Source: Acinetobacter sp. NCu2D-2
GTDB taxonomy: Bacteria > Pseudomonadota > Gammaproteobacteria > Pseudomonadales > Moraxellaceae
Direction: 5' to 3'
Length of the DNA: 64,000 nt
Assembly (NCBI RefSeq): GCF_001647675.1
Contig: NZ_CP015594.1
Span: forward strand, 248,001-312,000
Below the pieces are notes generated by a model. It was not told the origin of the DNA. It did no database searches and worked only from the letters and a program-made list of their open reading frames with translations. Both the position numbers and the translations under genes were made by a program. The stretch's first letter is position 1. Every line of letters starts with the position of its first letter. Below are positions 46,013 to 55,641 of the stretch, in pieces.

Positions 46013-46495
46013 TTAGCTTTTTTCCTTTGGTAATTGCTGACAAAGTTCAACCATGGCCTTGCGGTAAACATCGCGTTTAAAATTCACCACTTGGCCTAAT
46101 GGATACCAGTAACTGACCCACTGCCATTGATCAAATTCAGGTGGGTCAGATAAATTCAATTGAATATTCTGAGCCGAACCTGTCAGCTTGAGTAAAAACC
46201 ACTTTTGCTTTTGACCGATACATACCGGATCTGAATCCGTACGAATGTATCGATGTGGCAAACGATAGCGCAACCACCCTTTGGTCTGCGCGATAATTTG
46301 GACATGTTCAGGCAGTAAGCCAACTTCTTCTCTTAGCTCACGAAAGAGTGCCTGCTCAGGAGTTTCACCATATTGGATCCCCCCTTGTGGAAACTGCCAT
46401 GCATTGTGACCAATGCGTTTTGCCCATAAAACCTGTCCAGCATCGTTTGCCAAAATGATCCCGACGTTCGGTCGGAAACCTTCAGAGTCGATCAT
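46013..46495 (-). CDS. rppH: RNA pyrophosphohydrolase
   Basis: 160 aa. Starts [17 protein letters not shown]; Nudix box [23 protein letters not shown] (about 38-60), and [12 protein letters not shown] plus [11 protein letters not shown] are RppH-specific. Removes pyrophosphate from mRNA 5' ends and so starts RNase E-dependent decay. AGGTG before the ATG. 86 bp upstream of ptsP and probably cotranscribed with it. Confidence 0.96.
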   Translation of the reverse strand: MIDSEGFRPNVGIILANDAGQVLWAKRIGHNAWQFPQGGIQYGETPEQALFRELREEVGLLPEHVQIIAQTKGWLRYRLPHRYIRTDSDPVCIGQKQKWFLLKLTGSAQNIQLNLSDPPEFDQWQWVSYWYPLGQVVNFKRDVYRKAMVELCQQLPKEKS

Positions 46496-46676
46496 TTGGC
46501 ACCTAAAAATTGTTTAATTTATGCCTTTGCTCACGGGGATTTTTATTTCTATATCCAACACGAAAAAAGCAAAGTTTAAAAATGTTAAAATTGCTATGAT
46601 CTTAACGAATTTCTATCGACTAGCGGAGATAGATTTACAATTTTTTTCTTAAATTTCAGTTTTTACGAGTATTTTC

Positions 46677-47327
46677 ATGAAATTGGCACTGTTTGACCTT
46701 GATCACACCTTATTAAATACAGATTCGGACCATTCGTGGGGTGAGTTTCTGGTCAACGAGGGTTTGGTCGACCCCATTCATCATCGTGCCATGAACGATA
46801 AATTTTATGAGGATTATAAAAAAGGACAGCTTGACCCGATTGCTTATAACGAATTTGTATTTGAATTTTTAACTCAGCATGACAATGACTATTTAACTGC
46901 CTTACATCAGCGTTTTATGGAAAAAGTGATTCGCCCACAAATGCGTCCTGAAGGTTTTAAAGCGATTCAACGTCATAAAGATGAAGGTCATGAACTGGTG
47001 GGGATTACTGCAACATCGGACTTTATTACTGCACCGATTTTCCGTGAATTTGGAATTACTGAAATTATTGCCACCAATGCAGAAGTGGTCGCAGGGAAAT
47101 ATACGGGTAAAGTGATCAATGTCCCATGTTACCAACAAGGCAAACTGACACGTTTGGAACAATGGCTCGCTGGTCGTGATGTGACAGAGTCGTGGGCTTA
47201 TTCAGATTCAATCAATGATCGTTTCTTACTTGAATATGCTGATCATGCGATTGCAGTGAACCCAGATGACCGTTTAGCGGCTTTAGCTACCGAACAAGGC
47301 TGGCAAATTCAAGACTGGTCGATTTAA
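46677..47327 (+). CDS. HAD-IB family phosphatase (SerB-like)
   Basis: 216 aa. HAD motif I FDLDHTLLNTDSDHSW (Asp about 7), motif II ITATSDFITAPI, motif IV AYSDSINDRFLLEYA. The segment MKLALFDLDHTLLNTDSDHSWGEFL is typical of the PSPase-like IB subfamily (TIGR01490). Members dephosphorylate phosphoserine, histidinol phosphate or phospholipid headgroups; which applies here is not clear. Divergent from rppH, closed by a terminator. Confidence 0.88.
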   Translation: MKLALFDLDHTLLNTDSDHSWGEFLVNEGLVDPIHHRAMNDKFYEDYKKGQLDPIAYNEFVFEFLTQHDNDYLTALHQRFMEKVIRPQMRPEGFKAIQRHKDEGHELVGITATSDFITAPIFREFGITEIIATNAEVVAGKYTGKVINVPCYQQGKLTRLEQWLAGRDVTESWAYSDSINDRFLLEYADHAIAVNPDDRLAALATEQGWQIQDWSI

Positions 47328-47349
47328 GCAGTTCGTTCGATTTAATCAG

Positions 47350-47373
47350 GCACAACTTCGGTTGTGCTTTTTT
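47350..47373 (+). terminator. Rho-independent terminator
   Basis: GCACAAC-TTCG-GTTGTGC tetraloop hairpin with T-run. Confidence 0.92.
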
Positions 47374-47483
47374 ATAAGCAGAAGAGGGTACTTTTTGACA
47401 TGCCCGTTGCTGAATAAACATGCTATGCTTAGAACAAATAAAGCAAGTCGACAATAACGATAGCAAGCGCTGAGGTAATGAAA

Positions 47484-47735
47484 ATGACCCAAGTTAGACC
47501 GCGTATGACTCATTTATTTGCACAGTTAGGTCTGGATTCAAGTGCAGAAGGGATTGCCCAATTTATTCATGAGCATCAATTACCCAAAGATGTGAACCTG
47601 ATGGAGGCGCCGTACTGGTCAGATGCGCAGCGCCAGTTCTTGGCTGAAAAAATTGCTTCAGATGGAGAATGGGCCATTGTGGTGGATCAGCTCAATGAAT
47701 CTCTGCATGAGGATGCCACTAGCGGAATTGAGTAG
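47484..47735 (+). CDS. DUF2789 family protein
   Basis: 83 aa. The ATG at 47484 suits the GAGGT better than the one at 47478. The sequence MTHLFAQLGLDSSAEGIAQFIHEHQLPKDVNLMEAPYWSDAQRQFL and WAIVVDQLNESL fits the DUF2789 family, small helical cytoplasmic proteins of unknown function. Stands alone with its own terminator. Confidence 0.82.
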   Translation: MTQVRPRMTHLFAQLGLDSSAEGIAQFIHEHQLPKDVNLMEAPYWSDAQRQFLAEKIASDGEWAIVVDQLNESLHEDATSGIE

Positions 47736-47740
47736 TGAAC

Positions 47741-47769
47741 AAAAAGCCAATCAACTGATTGGCTTTTTT
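47741..47769. terminator. Rho-independent terminator, bidirectional
   Basis: AGCCAATC/GATTGGCT stem with A- and T-runs on both sides; serves DUF2789 (+) and the broken ovoA gene (-). Confidence 0.9.
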
Positions 47770-47780
47770 CATTTGGGGCA

Positions 47781-48824
47781 TTACTGTATCCGTTTCCATA
47801 AAGTTACTTGGGACAGGGTATGTTGATATTTACGCGCTGTTTCCCGGATCACAAAAGGCATATCCACAGGTTCGTCCAGCATTTCAAAATGTGGGCTGAG
47901 TAAAGCTTTGATGCCCTCTAAGGTACTCAGGTTTTCTCCCGCCTGCTTAAATCCACCTATCCATTCTGAGCGTTGTGTATGTTCTTCAAGCCAAGTATAA
48001 GGCGAGGTCAACATCAAGATCCCCCCAATTTTAAGACGCTGATGAATCTGTGTTAAAAAGTCACGTGGATGGTGGAGCCGATCAATCAGATTGGCAGCCA
48101 AAATAAAATCATAATCGGTGAAAATTGCTTTTAAATTGCATGCGTCCGCTTGAGCAAATTCAACTTTATATGCAACATCCTCAAGACCGACGGCTTTTAA
48201 TGAACAGGACTTATAGTCAACCAATTCACCTTCAGTCGGTATGGTATAGCGTAAAGTTTTAGCTTGCGCTAGTTCTACACCATGTTGAATAAAGCGGGCT
48301 GAAAAGTCTAAACATGTGACATGTTTAAAGTCGCGAGCCAATTCAAAACTCGCCCGTCCTGTAGCACAGCCTAAATCTAAGGCTTTTTGACAAGTGTTCA
48401 GCTGGTAATACGGTCGTGCAATATCGACCAAGGTCTTGGCAAAATTGGCCACTCCAAAATATTCTGGGCCATATTGAAATTCTAAATATTGAGAAACCAA
48501 AGTGTCCGTTTCATAGTGGGATTGAAACTGAGTCAAGGCTTGTTCAGATTGAACATAGCGAAAACCTGCATGCTGGAAAAAATGTCGTCTAAAGGCATAA
48601 CGAGAACTCGACAATGCTTCATTACCGGCAGAAATCCATGAACCACCTTTAATCAAATTGTGTTTGCCGTCAAAGGTAGGCGTACTAAAATCATCATAAA
48701 TAGGATGAACTTGAAATCCTTCAAATGGATAAATTGGGGTTTCAGTCCATTGCCATACATTGCCTTGAACATCGTAAAAATTACCGTGTTGAAAATGATG
48801 AACAGGACAACTATTCGTTTGCAT
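47781..48824 (-). CDS. OvoA C-terminal fragment (rest of the FGE domain and methyltransferase)
   Basis: 347 aa in the shifted frame. Residues about 15-90 complete the FGE domain (GNVWQWTETPIYPFEGF, NLIKGGSWISAGNEA, RYAFRRHFFQHAGFRYV); residues about 140-340 form a class I methyltransferase with ALDLGCATGRASFELA, as in the 4-mercaptohistidine N1-methyltransferase part of OvoA. The ATG at 48824 has no clear Shine-Dalgarno, but lies just before the upstream stop, so reinitiation is conceivable. Confidence 0.75.
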   Translation of the reverse strand: MQTNSCPVHHFQHGNFYDVQGNVWQWTETPIYPFEGFQVHPIYDDFSTPTFDGKHNLIKGGSWISAGNEALSSSRYAFRRHFFQHAGFRYVQSEQALTQFQSHYETDTLVSQYLEFQYGPEYFGVANFAKTLVDIARPYYQLNTCQKALDLGCATGRASFELARDFKHVTCLDFSARFIQHGVELAQAKTLRYTIPTEGELVDYKSCSLKAVGLEDVAYKVEFAQADACNLKAIFTDYDFILAANLIDRLHHPRDFLTQIHQRLKIGGILMLTSPYTWLEEHTQRSEWIGGFKQAGENLSTLEGIKALLSPHFEMLDEPVDMPFVIRETARKYQHTLSQVTLWKRIQ

Positions 48825-49956
48825 ATTTCAACGCAATATTCGCATTTTTATCATTATGCGCATCACTTAAGCCACTGAGGTCATAGAGTCGATACCATTC
48901 GTCTTCAGTGGGTAAGCGAATGGACACTCCCATTTGTTCAGATTTCCACTGACAAAAGGCTTTTGCTTCGTGATAATTGACTTCAACCGGCCAATCCCAA
49001 GGCATAGGAATGCGTTCAAGCATGGTACGGAGTTGCCATTGATGATCTTGCCAATGCCAAAAAGTTGGATGTTCCGCTTCAGCGAAATTTCGCCAAGCCC
49101 ATCCTTCTTCTGACCAATAATGCTCAGTGTGATAACCCTTATTTTCCACAAAACCGAGAAACTCTTGGTTGGAGACTAAATATTGCGATGCCTGAAATAC
49201 GTCGATATCGGCTTGATGTTCGCCGTATTCATTGTCCCAGCCATAAAAAGCATCATCAAATTTTTTATTGAAATGAACTTGTCCCGCAGGTACAGGAATA
49301 AGCCTGTTATCTGGTGCTATGCCAGTTAGGACATGGGCACGCCACAGAGGATGGTTATGGACATATTCTAGTTTGTGCTGACGAATAAGCACGGAGGATG
49401 TTTCTAGATGGATTCGCTCATGTTCAATACCCATAATAATTGACCACCACGGATTTTCCCAATTGAGCGGGAGTTCCAATGGAGCATGATCAATGATTTG
49501 GAGAACCTGATCGCGAACCTGCTGTCTATATTTGCGAACGGCGGACACACTTGGCCAATCATAATGTTGCTCATTGAGATCATCCCAACTCATTTCATCT
49601 ACACCAACGGCAAACATATTTTCAAAAATCGGGTTAATTCGTTCTCTGATTAATTTGGCGAGCAGTAATTTATTAATAAAAAAAGTGGCGGTATGGCCAA
49701 AATAGAAAATGAGAGGATGCCGAAGTGCAATAGGTTTTACAAAATAGGCATTGTCGTTTTTGAGACATTCAAATAAGCAGGTATAGGTATCAAAGGTATT
49801 AATGAAGTATTCGCGTAGAACTCTTCGTGCAGTCGTTGTATCGGGAAAATTTAAAGACGGTGTATCTAACAGATATAAAGCAGGACGCTCTAAATGAGGT
49901 GATTGGAAGGTATCGTTATTATTGATTTTGGTACAAGGGTTTGAGTCTAAACTCAT
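48811..49956 (-). CDS. OvoA N-terminal fragment (DinB and first part of the FGE domain)
   Basis: 381 aa. Iron-ligand motif HERIHLE in GIEHERIHLETSSVLIRQ (HxxxHxE, about residues 178-184), a second ligand region near FGHTATFF, and the FGE start PVPAGQVHFNKKFDDAFYGWDNEYG. Ends prematurely with ANE and a TAG, 14 bp past the ATG of the second fragment. No active FGE fold is expected from this part alone. Confidence 0.75.
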   Translation of the reverse strand: MSLDSNPCTKINNNDTFQSPHLERPALYLLDTPSLNFPDTTTARRVLREYFINTFDTYTCLFECLKNDNAYFVKPIALRHPLIFYFGHTATFFINKLLLAKLIRERINPIFENMFAVGVDEMSWDDLNEQHYDWPSVSAVRKYRQQVRDQVLQIIDHAPLELPLNWENPWWSIIMGIEHERIHLETSSVLIRQHKLEYVHNHPLWRAHVLTGIAPDNRLIPVPAGQVHFNKKFDDAFYGWDNEYGEHQADIDVFQASQYLVSNQEFLGFVENKGYHTEHYWSEEGWAWRNFAEAEHPTFWHWQDHQWQLRTMLERIPMPWDWPVEVNYHEAKAFCQWKSEQMGVSIRLPTEDEWYRLYDLSGLSDAHNDKNANIALKYANE

Positions 49957-50063
49957 TTGGAAAACTCCCTAATAATTTATAAAGCTTCCGATCATTTTTA
50001 TAATGGAATGCTTCTAAATTAATTCAAAGGGAACAGCGGTTCTAAGTGAGTTAAGTAACAAAA

Positions 50064-50089
50064 TGCAGTGAATTGAAATATTCACTGCA
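50064..50089 (-). terminator. Rho-independent terminator of the LysR gene
   Basis: TGCAGTGAAT/ATTCACTGCA stem followed on the minus strand by TTTTGTT. Confidence 0.75.
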
Positions 50090-50110
50090 TGATTGTAAAG
50101 TGATTTTTAT

Positions 50111-50974
50111 TTAAATAGAAGTCATCAATTCAACCAAAGCCTGCGCTGCTTTGGATTGAGTGCGTCCAGGATGCCAAACCATACCCAGTTGACGATTCAT
50201 TTCCAAATTAATATCCAACTGTTTTAAATCATGATTGACTAATGTTTTAGGAAGAACTGACCAACCTAAACCGATGGAAACCAACATACGGATGGATTCA
50301 AGTGGATTATTACTCATGGTTACTTTTGGTTTTACACCTTGTTTCTCGAACTCAGCCAAAGTGATTTGTGTGGTATAGGTTTGAGAAGAGGGGAGTAAGC
50401 TTGCGTATTCAAGCAAATCTTCCAACTTCAAATTTTTGCGCTGAGCCAAGGGATGAAATGGGGCTGCCACAAAGACCAATGGATCATTCCAGATGGTGAC
50501 GTAATTCAGGCGTTCGTCCCCAACAGGTGGCAGGGTTAAGAATGCCAATTCCAAATCACCAGCAATGACTTGCTCATGCGCTTGCTCTGAGTCAACAAAA
50601 TGAACATCAAGGGTGACATTTGGATAGTCTTGTACATAAGTCGCCAAATGTGTGGGTAAATGATGTAACCCAATATGATGGCTGGTGCCGACTTTGAGTT
50701 GACCTTGTACCTGTCCCTGTTCATGACTCAACGTATGATGAATATCACCGAGTTCATTCAGCCAATTCTTCACTTTAGGCAGCAGCGAATGTGCTGCATG
50801 GGTTGCTTGTACACCACGCCCAGCAGATTCAAATAATTTCACACCAAAGTATTCTTCTAAACTATGAATACGTTTAGTTACTGCTGGTTGGGTAATAAAA
50901 AGTTGATCTGCTGCCAAAGAAATCGAACCCGTTTCCATGACTTTCACAAAGGCTTCAAAGGCTGCCAGATTCAT
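50111..50974 (-). CDS. LysR-family transcriptional regulator
   Basis: 287 aa; the ATG at 50974 has AGGTGA upstream. DNA-binding domain AFEAFVKVMETGSISLAADQLFITQPAVTKRIHSLEEYFGVKLF (about 4-48), effector domain from about residue 90 (QLKVGTSHHIGLHHLPTHL, GDLELAFLTLPP, MLVSIGLGWSVLP). The neighbouring genes suggest two targets: the leuCD operon 750 bp away on the other strand, or the ovoA-type gene downstream. LeuR-type LysR regulators beside leuC are known in Pseudomonas relatives, but this is inference. Confidence 0.88.
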   Translation of the reverse strand: MNLAAFEAFVKVMETGSISLAADQLFITQPAVTKRIHSLEEYFGVKLFESAGRGVQATHAAHSLLPKVKNWLNELGDIHHTLSHEQGQVQGQLKVGTSHHIGLHHLPTHLATYVQDYPNVTLDVHFVDSEQAHEQVIAGDLELAFLTLPPVGDERLNYVTIWNDPLVFVAAPFHPLAQRKNLKLEDLLEYASLLPSSQTYTTQITLAEFEKQGVKPKVTMSNNPLESIRMLVSIGLGWSVLPKTLVNHDLKQLDINLEMNRQLGMVWHPGRTQSKAAQALVELMTSI

Positions 50975-51165
50975 CTTAATCACCTATAACGAATTTTTAT
51001 GTATGTTGGTATTGTTGGTGTAAATAAAGAATAAATCAAAGGGAAAGTTGTATTTTTTGAATGTAATTTAAACTTTTAGTTATTAATGATGGATTTTTAA
51101 GAAGTTTCCCTACATAAAGTTTGTGACTGAAGGTTTTATGATGACTTATGTATTGAAGTAAATAA

Positions 51166-51195
51166 AAAAGACCACAGAGGAAGAATGTGGTCTTT
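51166..51195 (-). terminator. Rho-independent terminator of the DUF2061 gene
   Basis: AAAGACCACA/TGTGGTCTTT stem; minus-strand T-run follows. Confidence 0.88.
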
Positions 51196-51221
51196 ATTTT
51201 AAAATGATGAGTCGTTTCAGA

Positions 51222-51458
51222 CTATATTGAAACTTCTTGTTCAATCGCCTGCGGTTTTTGTTCCCATGCTTTCTCATGGAAGAAGAAAGCCACCGCTTGA
51301 ACAGTAGGTTCCAACAAACTTAAAGCAATAGCCATTGTTAAACTGCCTGTCACAAAGTAGCCGACCAACATCGCAACTGTAATATGCATGATGTAATAGC
51401 TTAATGTTTTCTTAAACATACGCTGATTGTTTACAACGAATTTTTGAACTTGTGCCAT
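51222..51458 (-). CDS. DUF2061 family small membrane protein
   Basis: 78 aa, AGAGGAAG before the ATG. KTLSYYIMHITVAMLVGYFVTGSLTMAIALSLLEPTVQAVAFFFHEKAW contains two membrane helices and the terminal HE-x2-W pattern of DUF2061 (PF09834-like) proteins. Function unknown. A Fur-box-like sequence lies 41-59 bp upstream of its start, suggesting iron regulation. Confidence 0.85.
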   Translation of the reverse strand: MAQVQKFVVNNQRMFKKTLSYYIMHITVAMLVGYFVTGSLTMAIALSLLEPTVQAVAFFFHEKAWEQKPQAIEQEVSI

Positions 51459-51498
51459 GTTGATCTTCCTCTAAAATCGATGTGATCTTGTTTAATGA

Positions 51499-51517
51499 GC
51501 TAATAATAATCATTCTT
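51499..51517. promoter_or_regulatory. Probable Fur box
   Basis: GCTAATAATAATCATTCTT agrees with the Fur consensus GATAATGATAATCATTATC at 15 of 19 positions. It lies in the leuC/DUF2061 divergent region, nearer to the DUF2061 gene, where it would overlap a promoter. Confidence 0.6.
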
Positions 51518-51723
51518 ATTTAATCTGTAAAAACGTATATTTTGAATAAAATGATCGGGAAAATAGATGAATTAATCAGCAATTAAGGACTATAAAAGCA
51601 ATGCTTAAAAGTAATTCCAAAAAGTTTATAAACTAATAAAAATGATAAATTAGATTTATGTGAACCTGTGGCTATAATCAAAGTTAATGAAAGAATTTAC
51701 CCAGTCCAGTGGAGTACATCGAC

Positions 51724-53157
51724 ATGGCAGGCGAAACCCAAATACCAAAAACATTGTATGACAAATTATGGGACGACCATCTAGTAAAACAACGAGATGA
51801 TGGCTCATCACTACTTTATATTGACCGTCATTTATTGCATGAAGTGACTTCACCGCAAGCCTTCGAAGGCTTGCAATTAGCAGGTCGTCAACCTTGGCGT
51901 TTAAGCGCGAACGTGGCAACGCCTGACCATAACGTACCGACGTCTACGAAAGAGCGTTCAGAGGGTATTGCGGGTATTGAAGATGATACGTCTCGTATCC
52001 AAGTTCAAACCTTAGATGACAACTGTAAGACATTTAATGTGGCACAGTTTGATATCAATGATATTCGTCAAGGGATTGCACACGTCGTAGGACCTGAACA
52101 AGGTTTGACTTTACCCGGTATGACAGTTGTATGTGGCGACTCACATACTGCGACACATGGTGCGTTTGGTTGTTTGGCACATGGTATTGGGACATCGGAA
52201 GTTGAACATGTATTGGCAACCCAATGCTTAGTTCAAAAGAAAATGAAAAACATGTTGGTACGCGTTGACGGTAAATTGGGTCAAGGTGTAACACCAAAAG
52301 ATGTGGTTTTAGCCATTATTGGTAAAATTGGTACTGCAGGTGGTACGGGTCACGCGATTGAGTTCGGTGGTCAAGTGTTCCGTGACATGTCGATTGAAGG
52401 TCGTATGACCGTATGTAACATGGCCATCGAAGGTGGTGCGCGTGTGGGTATGGTTGCTGTCGATGAGAAAACCATTGAATATGTAAAAAACCGTCCATAT
52501 GCACCAAAAGGCGCAGACTGGGACAAAGCTGTTGAGTATTGGAATACTTTGCATTCTGATGAAGGTGCACATTTCGATACAGTGGTTGTCCTTCAAGGCG
52601 AAGAGATTGAGCCACAAGTGTCTTGGGGAACTTCTCCTGAGATGGTGATTCCAGTGTCTCAAGCAGTTCCAACGTTAGAGCAAGCCAAAGATGACGTACA
52701 GCGCAATGACTGGACACGTGCATATCAATATATGGGCTTAAATGCGGGTCAGGCATTGTCTGATATTAAATTAGATCGTGTATTTATTGGTTCTTGTACC
52801 AACTCTCGTATTGAAGATATCCGTGCGGCAGCTGAAGTGGCTAAAGGTAAAAAAGTCGCAAGTACGATCAAACAAGCGATGGTGGTTCCTGGTTCTGGCT
52901 TAGTTAAGGCTCAAGCTGAAGCAGAAGGCTTAGATAAGATATTAATCGAAGCTGGTTTTGAATGGCGTGAGCCAGGTTGTTCAATGTGTTTGGCGATGAA
53001 CGCTGACAAATTGCAGCCAGGTGAGCATTGTGCATCGACTTCAAACCGTAACTTCGAAGGTCGTCAAGGTAATGGCGGTCGTACACATTTGGTGAGCCCA
53101 GCAATGGCAGCAGCAGCGGCAATTGCAGGTCACTTTGTTGACGTACGTTCGTTCTAA
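51724..53157 (+). CDS. leuC: 3-isopropylmalate dehydratase large subunit
   Basis: 477 aa; the ATG at 51724 follows GGAG by 9 bp, so I prefer it to the frame start at 51709. Aconitase family: [39 protein letters not shown], 4Fe-4S cysteines in [10 protein letters not shown] and [10 protein letters not shown], and [10 protein letters not shown]. With LeuD it converts 2-isopropylmalate to 3-isopropylmalate in leucine synthesis. 14-bp gap to leuD. Confidence 0.97.
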   Translation: MAGETQIPKTLYDKLWDDHLVKQRDDGSSLLYIDRHLLHEVTSPQAFEGLQLAGRQPWRLSANVATPDHNVPTSTKERSEGIAGIEDDTSRIQVQTLDDNCKTFNVAQFDINDIRQGIAHVVGPEQGLTLPGMTVVCGDSHTATHGAFGCLAHGIGTSEVEHVLATQCLVQKKMKNMLVRVDGKLGQGVTPKDVVLAIIGKIGTAGGTGHAIEFGGQVFRDMSIEGRMTVCNMAIEGGARVGMVAVDEKTIEYVKNRPYAPKGADWDKAVEYWNTLHSDEGAHFDTVVVLQGEEIEPQVSWGTSPEMVIPVSQAVPTLEQAKDDVQRNDWTRAYQYMGLNAGQALSDIKLDRVFIGSCTNSRIEDIRAAAEVAKGKKVASTIKQAMVVPGSGLVKAQAEAEGLDKILIEAGFEWREPGCSMCLAMNADKLQPGEHCASTSNRNFEGRQGNGGRTHLVSPAMAAAAAIAGHFVDVRSF

Positions 53158-53171
53158 GAGGAGCAAAGAGC

Positions 53172-53822
53172 ATGAAAAAATATACCGTTGAACAAGGTAT
53201 CGTTGCACCTTTAGACCGTGCCAATGTCGATACAGATTTGATTATTCCAAAGCAGTTCTTGAAATCAATTAAACGTACTGGTTTTGGTGCGAATCTTTTT
53301 GATGAACTCCGTTATTTGGATGAAGGCTATTTGGGTCAAGACAACTCAAAACGTCCATTAAACCCAGATTTCGAATTGAATAAACCGCGTTATCAAGGTG
53401 CTTCAATTTTGATTTCACGTGCCAACTTTGGTTGTGGATCAAGCCGTGAGCATGCACCGTGGGCATTGGAAGAATACGGTTTCCGTACTGTCATCGCACC
53501 AAGCTACGCGGACATTTTCTTTAACAACAGCTTTAAAAACGGCATGTTGCCAGTGATCTTGTCTGAAGAGATTGTTGATCAGTTATTTAAAGAATGTGCT
53601 GCACAAGAAGGTTATCAATTAACCATTGATCTTGAAGCGCAAGAAGTACGTACACCATCAGGTGAAGCATTCAAGTTTGAAGTCGATCCATTCCGTAAAC
53701 ATTGTTTACTCAATGGTTTGGATGATATTGGTTTAACTTTACAAGCTGCGGATGATATTCGTGCTTATGAAGAGAAAACTAAAGCTGCACGACCTTGGGT
53801 GTTTGCTGAAATTCGTGCGTAA
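53172..53822 (+). CDS. leuD: 3-isopropylmalate dehydratase small subunit
   Basis: 216 aa, AGAGGAGC upstream. Swivel-domain signature [22 protein letters not shown] (about 77-98) and PKQFLKSI, normal LeuD length. Partner of LeuC. No terminator is visible before the lipoprotein gene that follows after 84 bp, so the operon may run on to leuB. Confidence 0.97.
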   Translation: MKKYTVEQGIVAPLDRANVDTDLIIPKQFLKSIKRTGFGANLFDELRYLDEGYLGQDNSKRPLNPDFELNKPRYQGASILISRANFGCGSSREHAPWALEEYGFRTVIAPSYADIFFNNSFKNGMLPVILSEEIVDQLFKECAAQEGYQLTIDLEAQEVRTPSGEAFKFEVDPFRKHCLLNGLDDIGLTLQAADDIRAYEEKTKAARPWVFAEIRA

Positions 53823-53906
53823 TTCTAATCATTTAGTCATAGCTTGTCGGTTTAACCCTTGATAAGATCGAGTTCAGGACATCTTAACTTGGGTTAAACA
53901 ATCAAC

Positions 53907-54470
53907 ATGGCGAAATATTGGAAACCGTTGTTTGCTTTAAGTGGTGTATCGATGTTAATGACAGCTTGTCAGAGTATCGATACGCTGCAGCTCAAAAAAA
54001 TCAAAGAGACCAAGGAAACACAGTCAAATGCTTTGATTTATTGTGCAGGAACACAAGATTGTGAATTTGAGCGACTCGATCAGACCATCATTATTGATGC
54101 AAAATCGGGACATTTGAACAAAGAGGCAATGAAGCAAAACCTTGTTCGTTTAAATGGACAAAAACTCAGCCAGCCGAATCCGATTTATCTTTCGATTCCA
54201 TCGGGGCAGCATGAACTTGTGGTTCGCTTCTATCCAATCAGTAAAGATAAAGCAGAAGTTTTACATGTATTTCACAACTTTCATGCAAAGCGAAAATACA
54301 CATTAAAGATGTATCGTGAGCGTAGTACGAAAGTTGACAGTTTATTAAATGCTTCTGTACCTGATCCATTGTGTGTGGATTTGATGCGGGAGAGCAAAAC
54401 AATTCGCCGTTTCTGCAAACCTTACAATGTTCAAACGGGCATTGCAGAATTTGTAGAAAGAAAAATTTAA
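53907..54470 (+). CDS. Predicted lipoprotein between leuD and leuB
   Basis: 187 aa. Signal peptide and lipobox MTAC. The mature part has two Cys pairs (YCAGTQDCEFE and later LCVDLMRESKTIRRFCKP) that may form disulfides, and a strand-rich middle (PIYLSIPSGQHELVVRFYPIS), which suggests an immunoglobulin-like or PEGA-like periplasmic domain. No family recognised. Its position inside the leu operon is unusual for leucine synthesis and probably just a historical insertion. Confidence 0.72.
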   Translation: MAKYWKPLFALSGVSMLMTACQSIDTLQLKKIKETKETQSNALIYCAGTQDCEFERLDQTIIIDAKSGHLNKEAMKQNLVRLNGQKLSQPNPIYLSIPSGQHELVVRFYPISKDKAEVLHVFHNFHAKRKYTLKMYRERSTKVDSLLNASVPDPLCVDLMRESKTIRRFCKPYNVQTGIAEFVERKI

Positions 54471-54509
54471 TCCTGTTGGTAAGAACCAACGTTATAAATG
54501 GAACATCTC

Positions 54510-55589
54510 ATGTCTAAACAAATTTTGATTTTAGCCGGTGACGGTATTGGTCCTGAAATTGTCAAAGCGGCTGAACACGTATTAAGCGTGGTAAATGATA
54601 AATTCAAACTAGATTTAACATGGGAACATGGTTTATTGGGTGGTGCTGCGATTGATGCACACGGTGCACCTTATCCAGACGTTACTTCTGCTCAAGCGCA
54701 AAAAGCAGATGCGATTTTATTAGGTGCTGTCGGTGGTCCAAAATGGGATACGATTGAGCGTTCAATCCGTCCAGAGCGTGGTTTATTAAAACTTCGTAGC
54801 GAACTAAACCTTTTCGCTAACTTGCGCCCAGCGATTCTTTATCCGCAATTGGCAGATGCGTCTAGCTTAAAACCTGAAATCGTTTCTGGTTTGGATATTT
54901 TGATTGTTCGTGAACTTACAGGTGGTATTTACTTCGGTCAACCACGTGGTATCCGTGAACTTGAAAATGGTGAAAAGCAAGGTTACAACACTGACGTTTA
55001 TGCTGAATCTGAAATCAAACGTATTGCTAAAGTTGCCTTTGAAATGGCAAAACTTCGTGGCGGTAAAGTATGTTCAGTGGATAAAGCCAACGTACTTGAA
55101 GTGACAGAACTTTGGAAACAAACTGTGAATGCATTGAAAGAAGAGCAATATCCAGACATTAACTTGTCGCATATGTATGTAGATAATGCTGCAATGCAAT
55201 TGGTTCGTGCACCGAAACAATTTGATGTGATTGTAACAGGTAACTTGTTTGGCGATATCTTGTCTGACGAAGCAGCGATGTTAACCGGTTCAATTGGTAT
55301 GTTGCCATCTGCATCTTTAGATGAAAATGGTAAAGGTATGTATGAGCCATGTCATGGTTCTGCACCAGACATCGCAGGTCAAAACATTGCCAACCCACTT
55401 GCAACGATCCTTTCTGTTGCAATGATGCTTCGTTACACATTCCGTCAAGAAGCAGCTGCAAAAGCCATTGAAGATGCAGTAGGTCGTGTTTTAGATCAAG
55501 GTTTACGTACAGCAGATATCATGTCTGAAGGTATGACGAAAGTAGGTACGGTTGAAATGGGTCAAGCAGTTGTTGCTGCTTTAGACTAA
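54510..55589 (+). CDS. leuB: 3-isopropylmalate dehydrogenase
   Basis: 359 aa starting [20 protein letters not shown] at 54510 (the frame also opens at 54498, which lacks a site). Substrate Arg residues in [25 protein letters not shown]/metal motif [14 protein letters not shown], and [27 protein letters not shown]. Oxidatively decarboxylates 3-isopropylmalate with NAD+. Terminator follows. Confidence 0.97.
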   Translation: MSKQILILAGDGIGPEIVKAAEHVLSVVNDKFKLDLTWEHGLLGGAAIDAHGAPYPDVTSAQAQKADAILLGAVGGPKWDTIERSIRPERGLLKLRSELNLFANLRPAILYPQLADASSLKPEIVSGLDILIVRELTGGIYFGQPRGIRELENGEKQGYNTDVYAESEIKRIAKVAFEMAKLRGGKVCSVDKANVLEVTELWKQTVNALKEEQYPDINLSHMYVDNAAMQLVRAPKQFDVIVTGNLFGDILSDEAAMLTGSIGMLPSASLDENGKGMYEPCHGSAPDIAGQNIANPLATILSVAMMLRYTFRQEAAAKAIEDAVGRVLDQGLRTADIMSEGMTKVGTVEMGQAVVAALD

Positions 55590-55609
55590 TCAATACCTTA
55601 CAAGCCTAT

Positions 55610-55638
55610 AAAAAACGCAGCATTGGCTGCGTTTTTTT
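55610..55638. terminator. Rho-independent terminator of leuB
   Basis: ACGCAGC/GCTGCGT stem with A- and T-runs, between convergent genes. Confidence 0.9.
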
Positions 55639-55641
55639 ATG

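Larger units (their letters stand above)
47781..49956 (-). pseudogene. ovoA: ovoA-type 5-histidylcysteine sulfoxide synthase/methyltransferase, frameshifted
   Basis: Two overlapping frames together make one OvoA protein of about 725 aa: DinB-like domain, FGE-sulfatase (SUMF1/EgtB) domain, and C-terminal SAM methyltransferase. The break lies inside the FGE domain near 48811-48828, after the conserved RLPTEDEWYRLYD and before FYDVQGNVWQWTET, which belong together. Removing one base near the GCAAAC of the minus strand would join the frames (...NIALKYQTNSCPV...). OvoA joins cysteine to histidine and then methylates, making ovothiol. Either a real mutation, a sequencing slip, or coupled translation of two halves. 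Confidence 0.82.

Noticed and set aside
52316..52756. 146-codon minus-strand frame within leuC
   Set aside because: Shadow of leuC; residue mix is typical of antisense reading.
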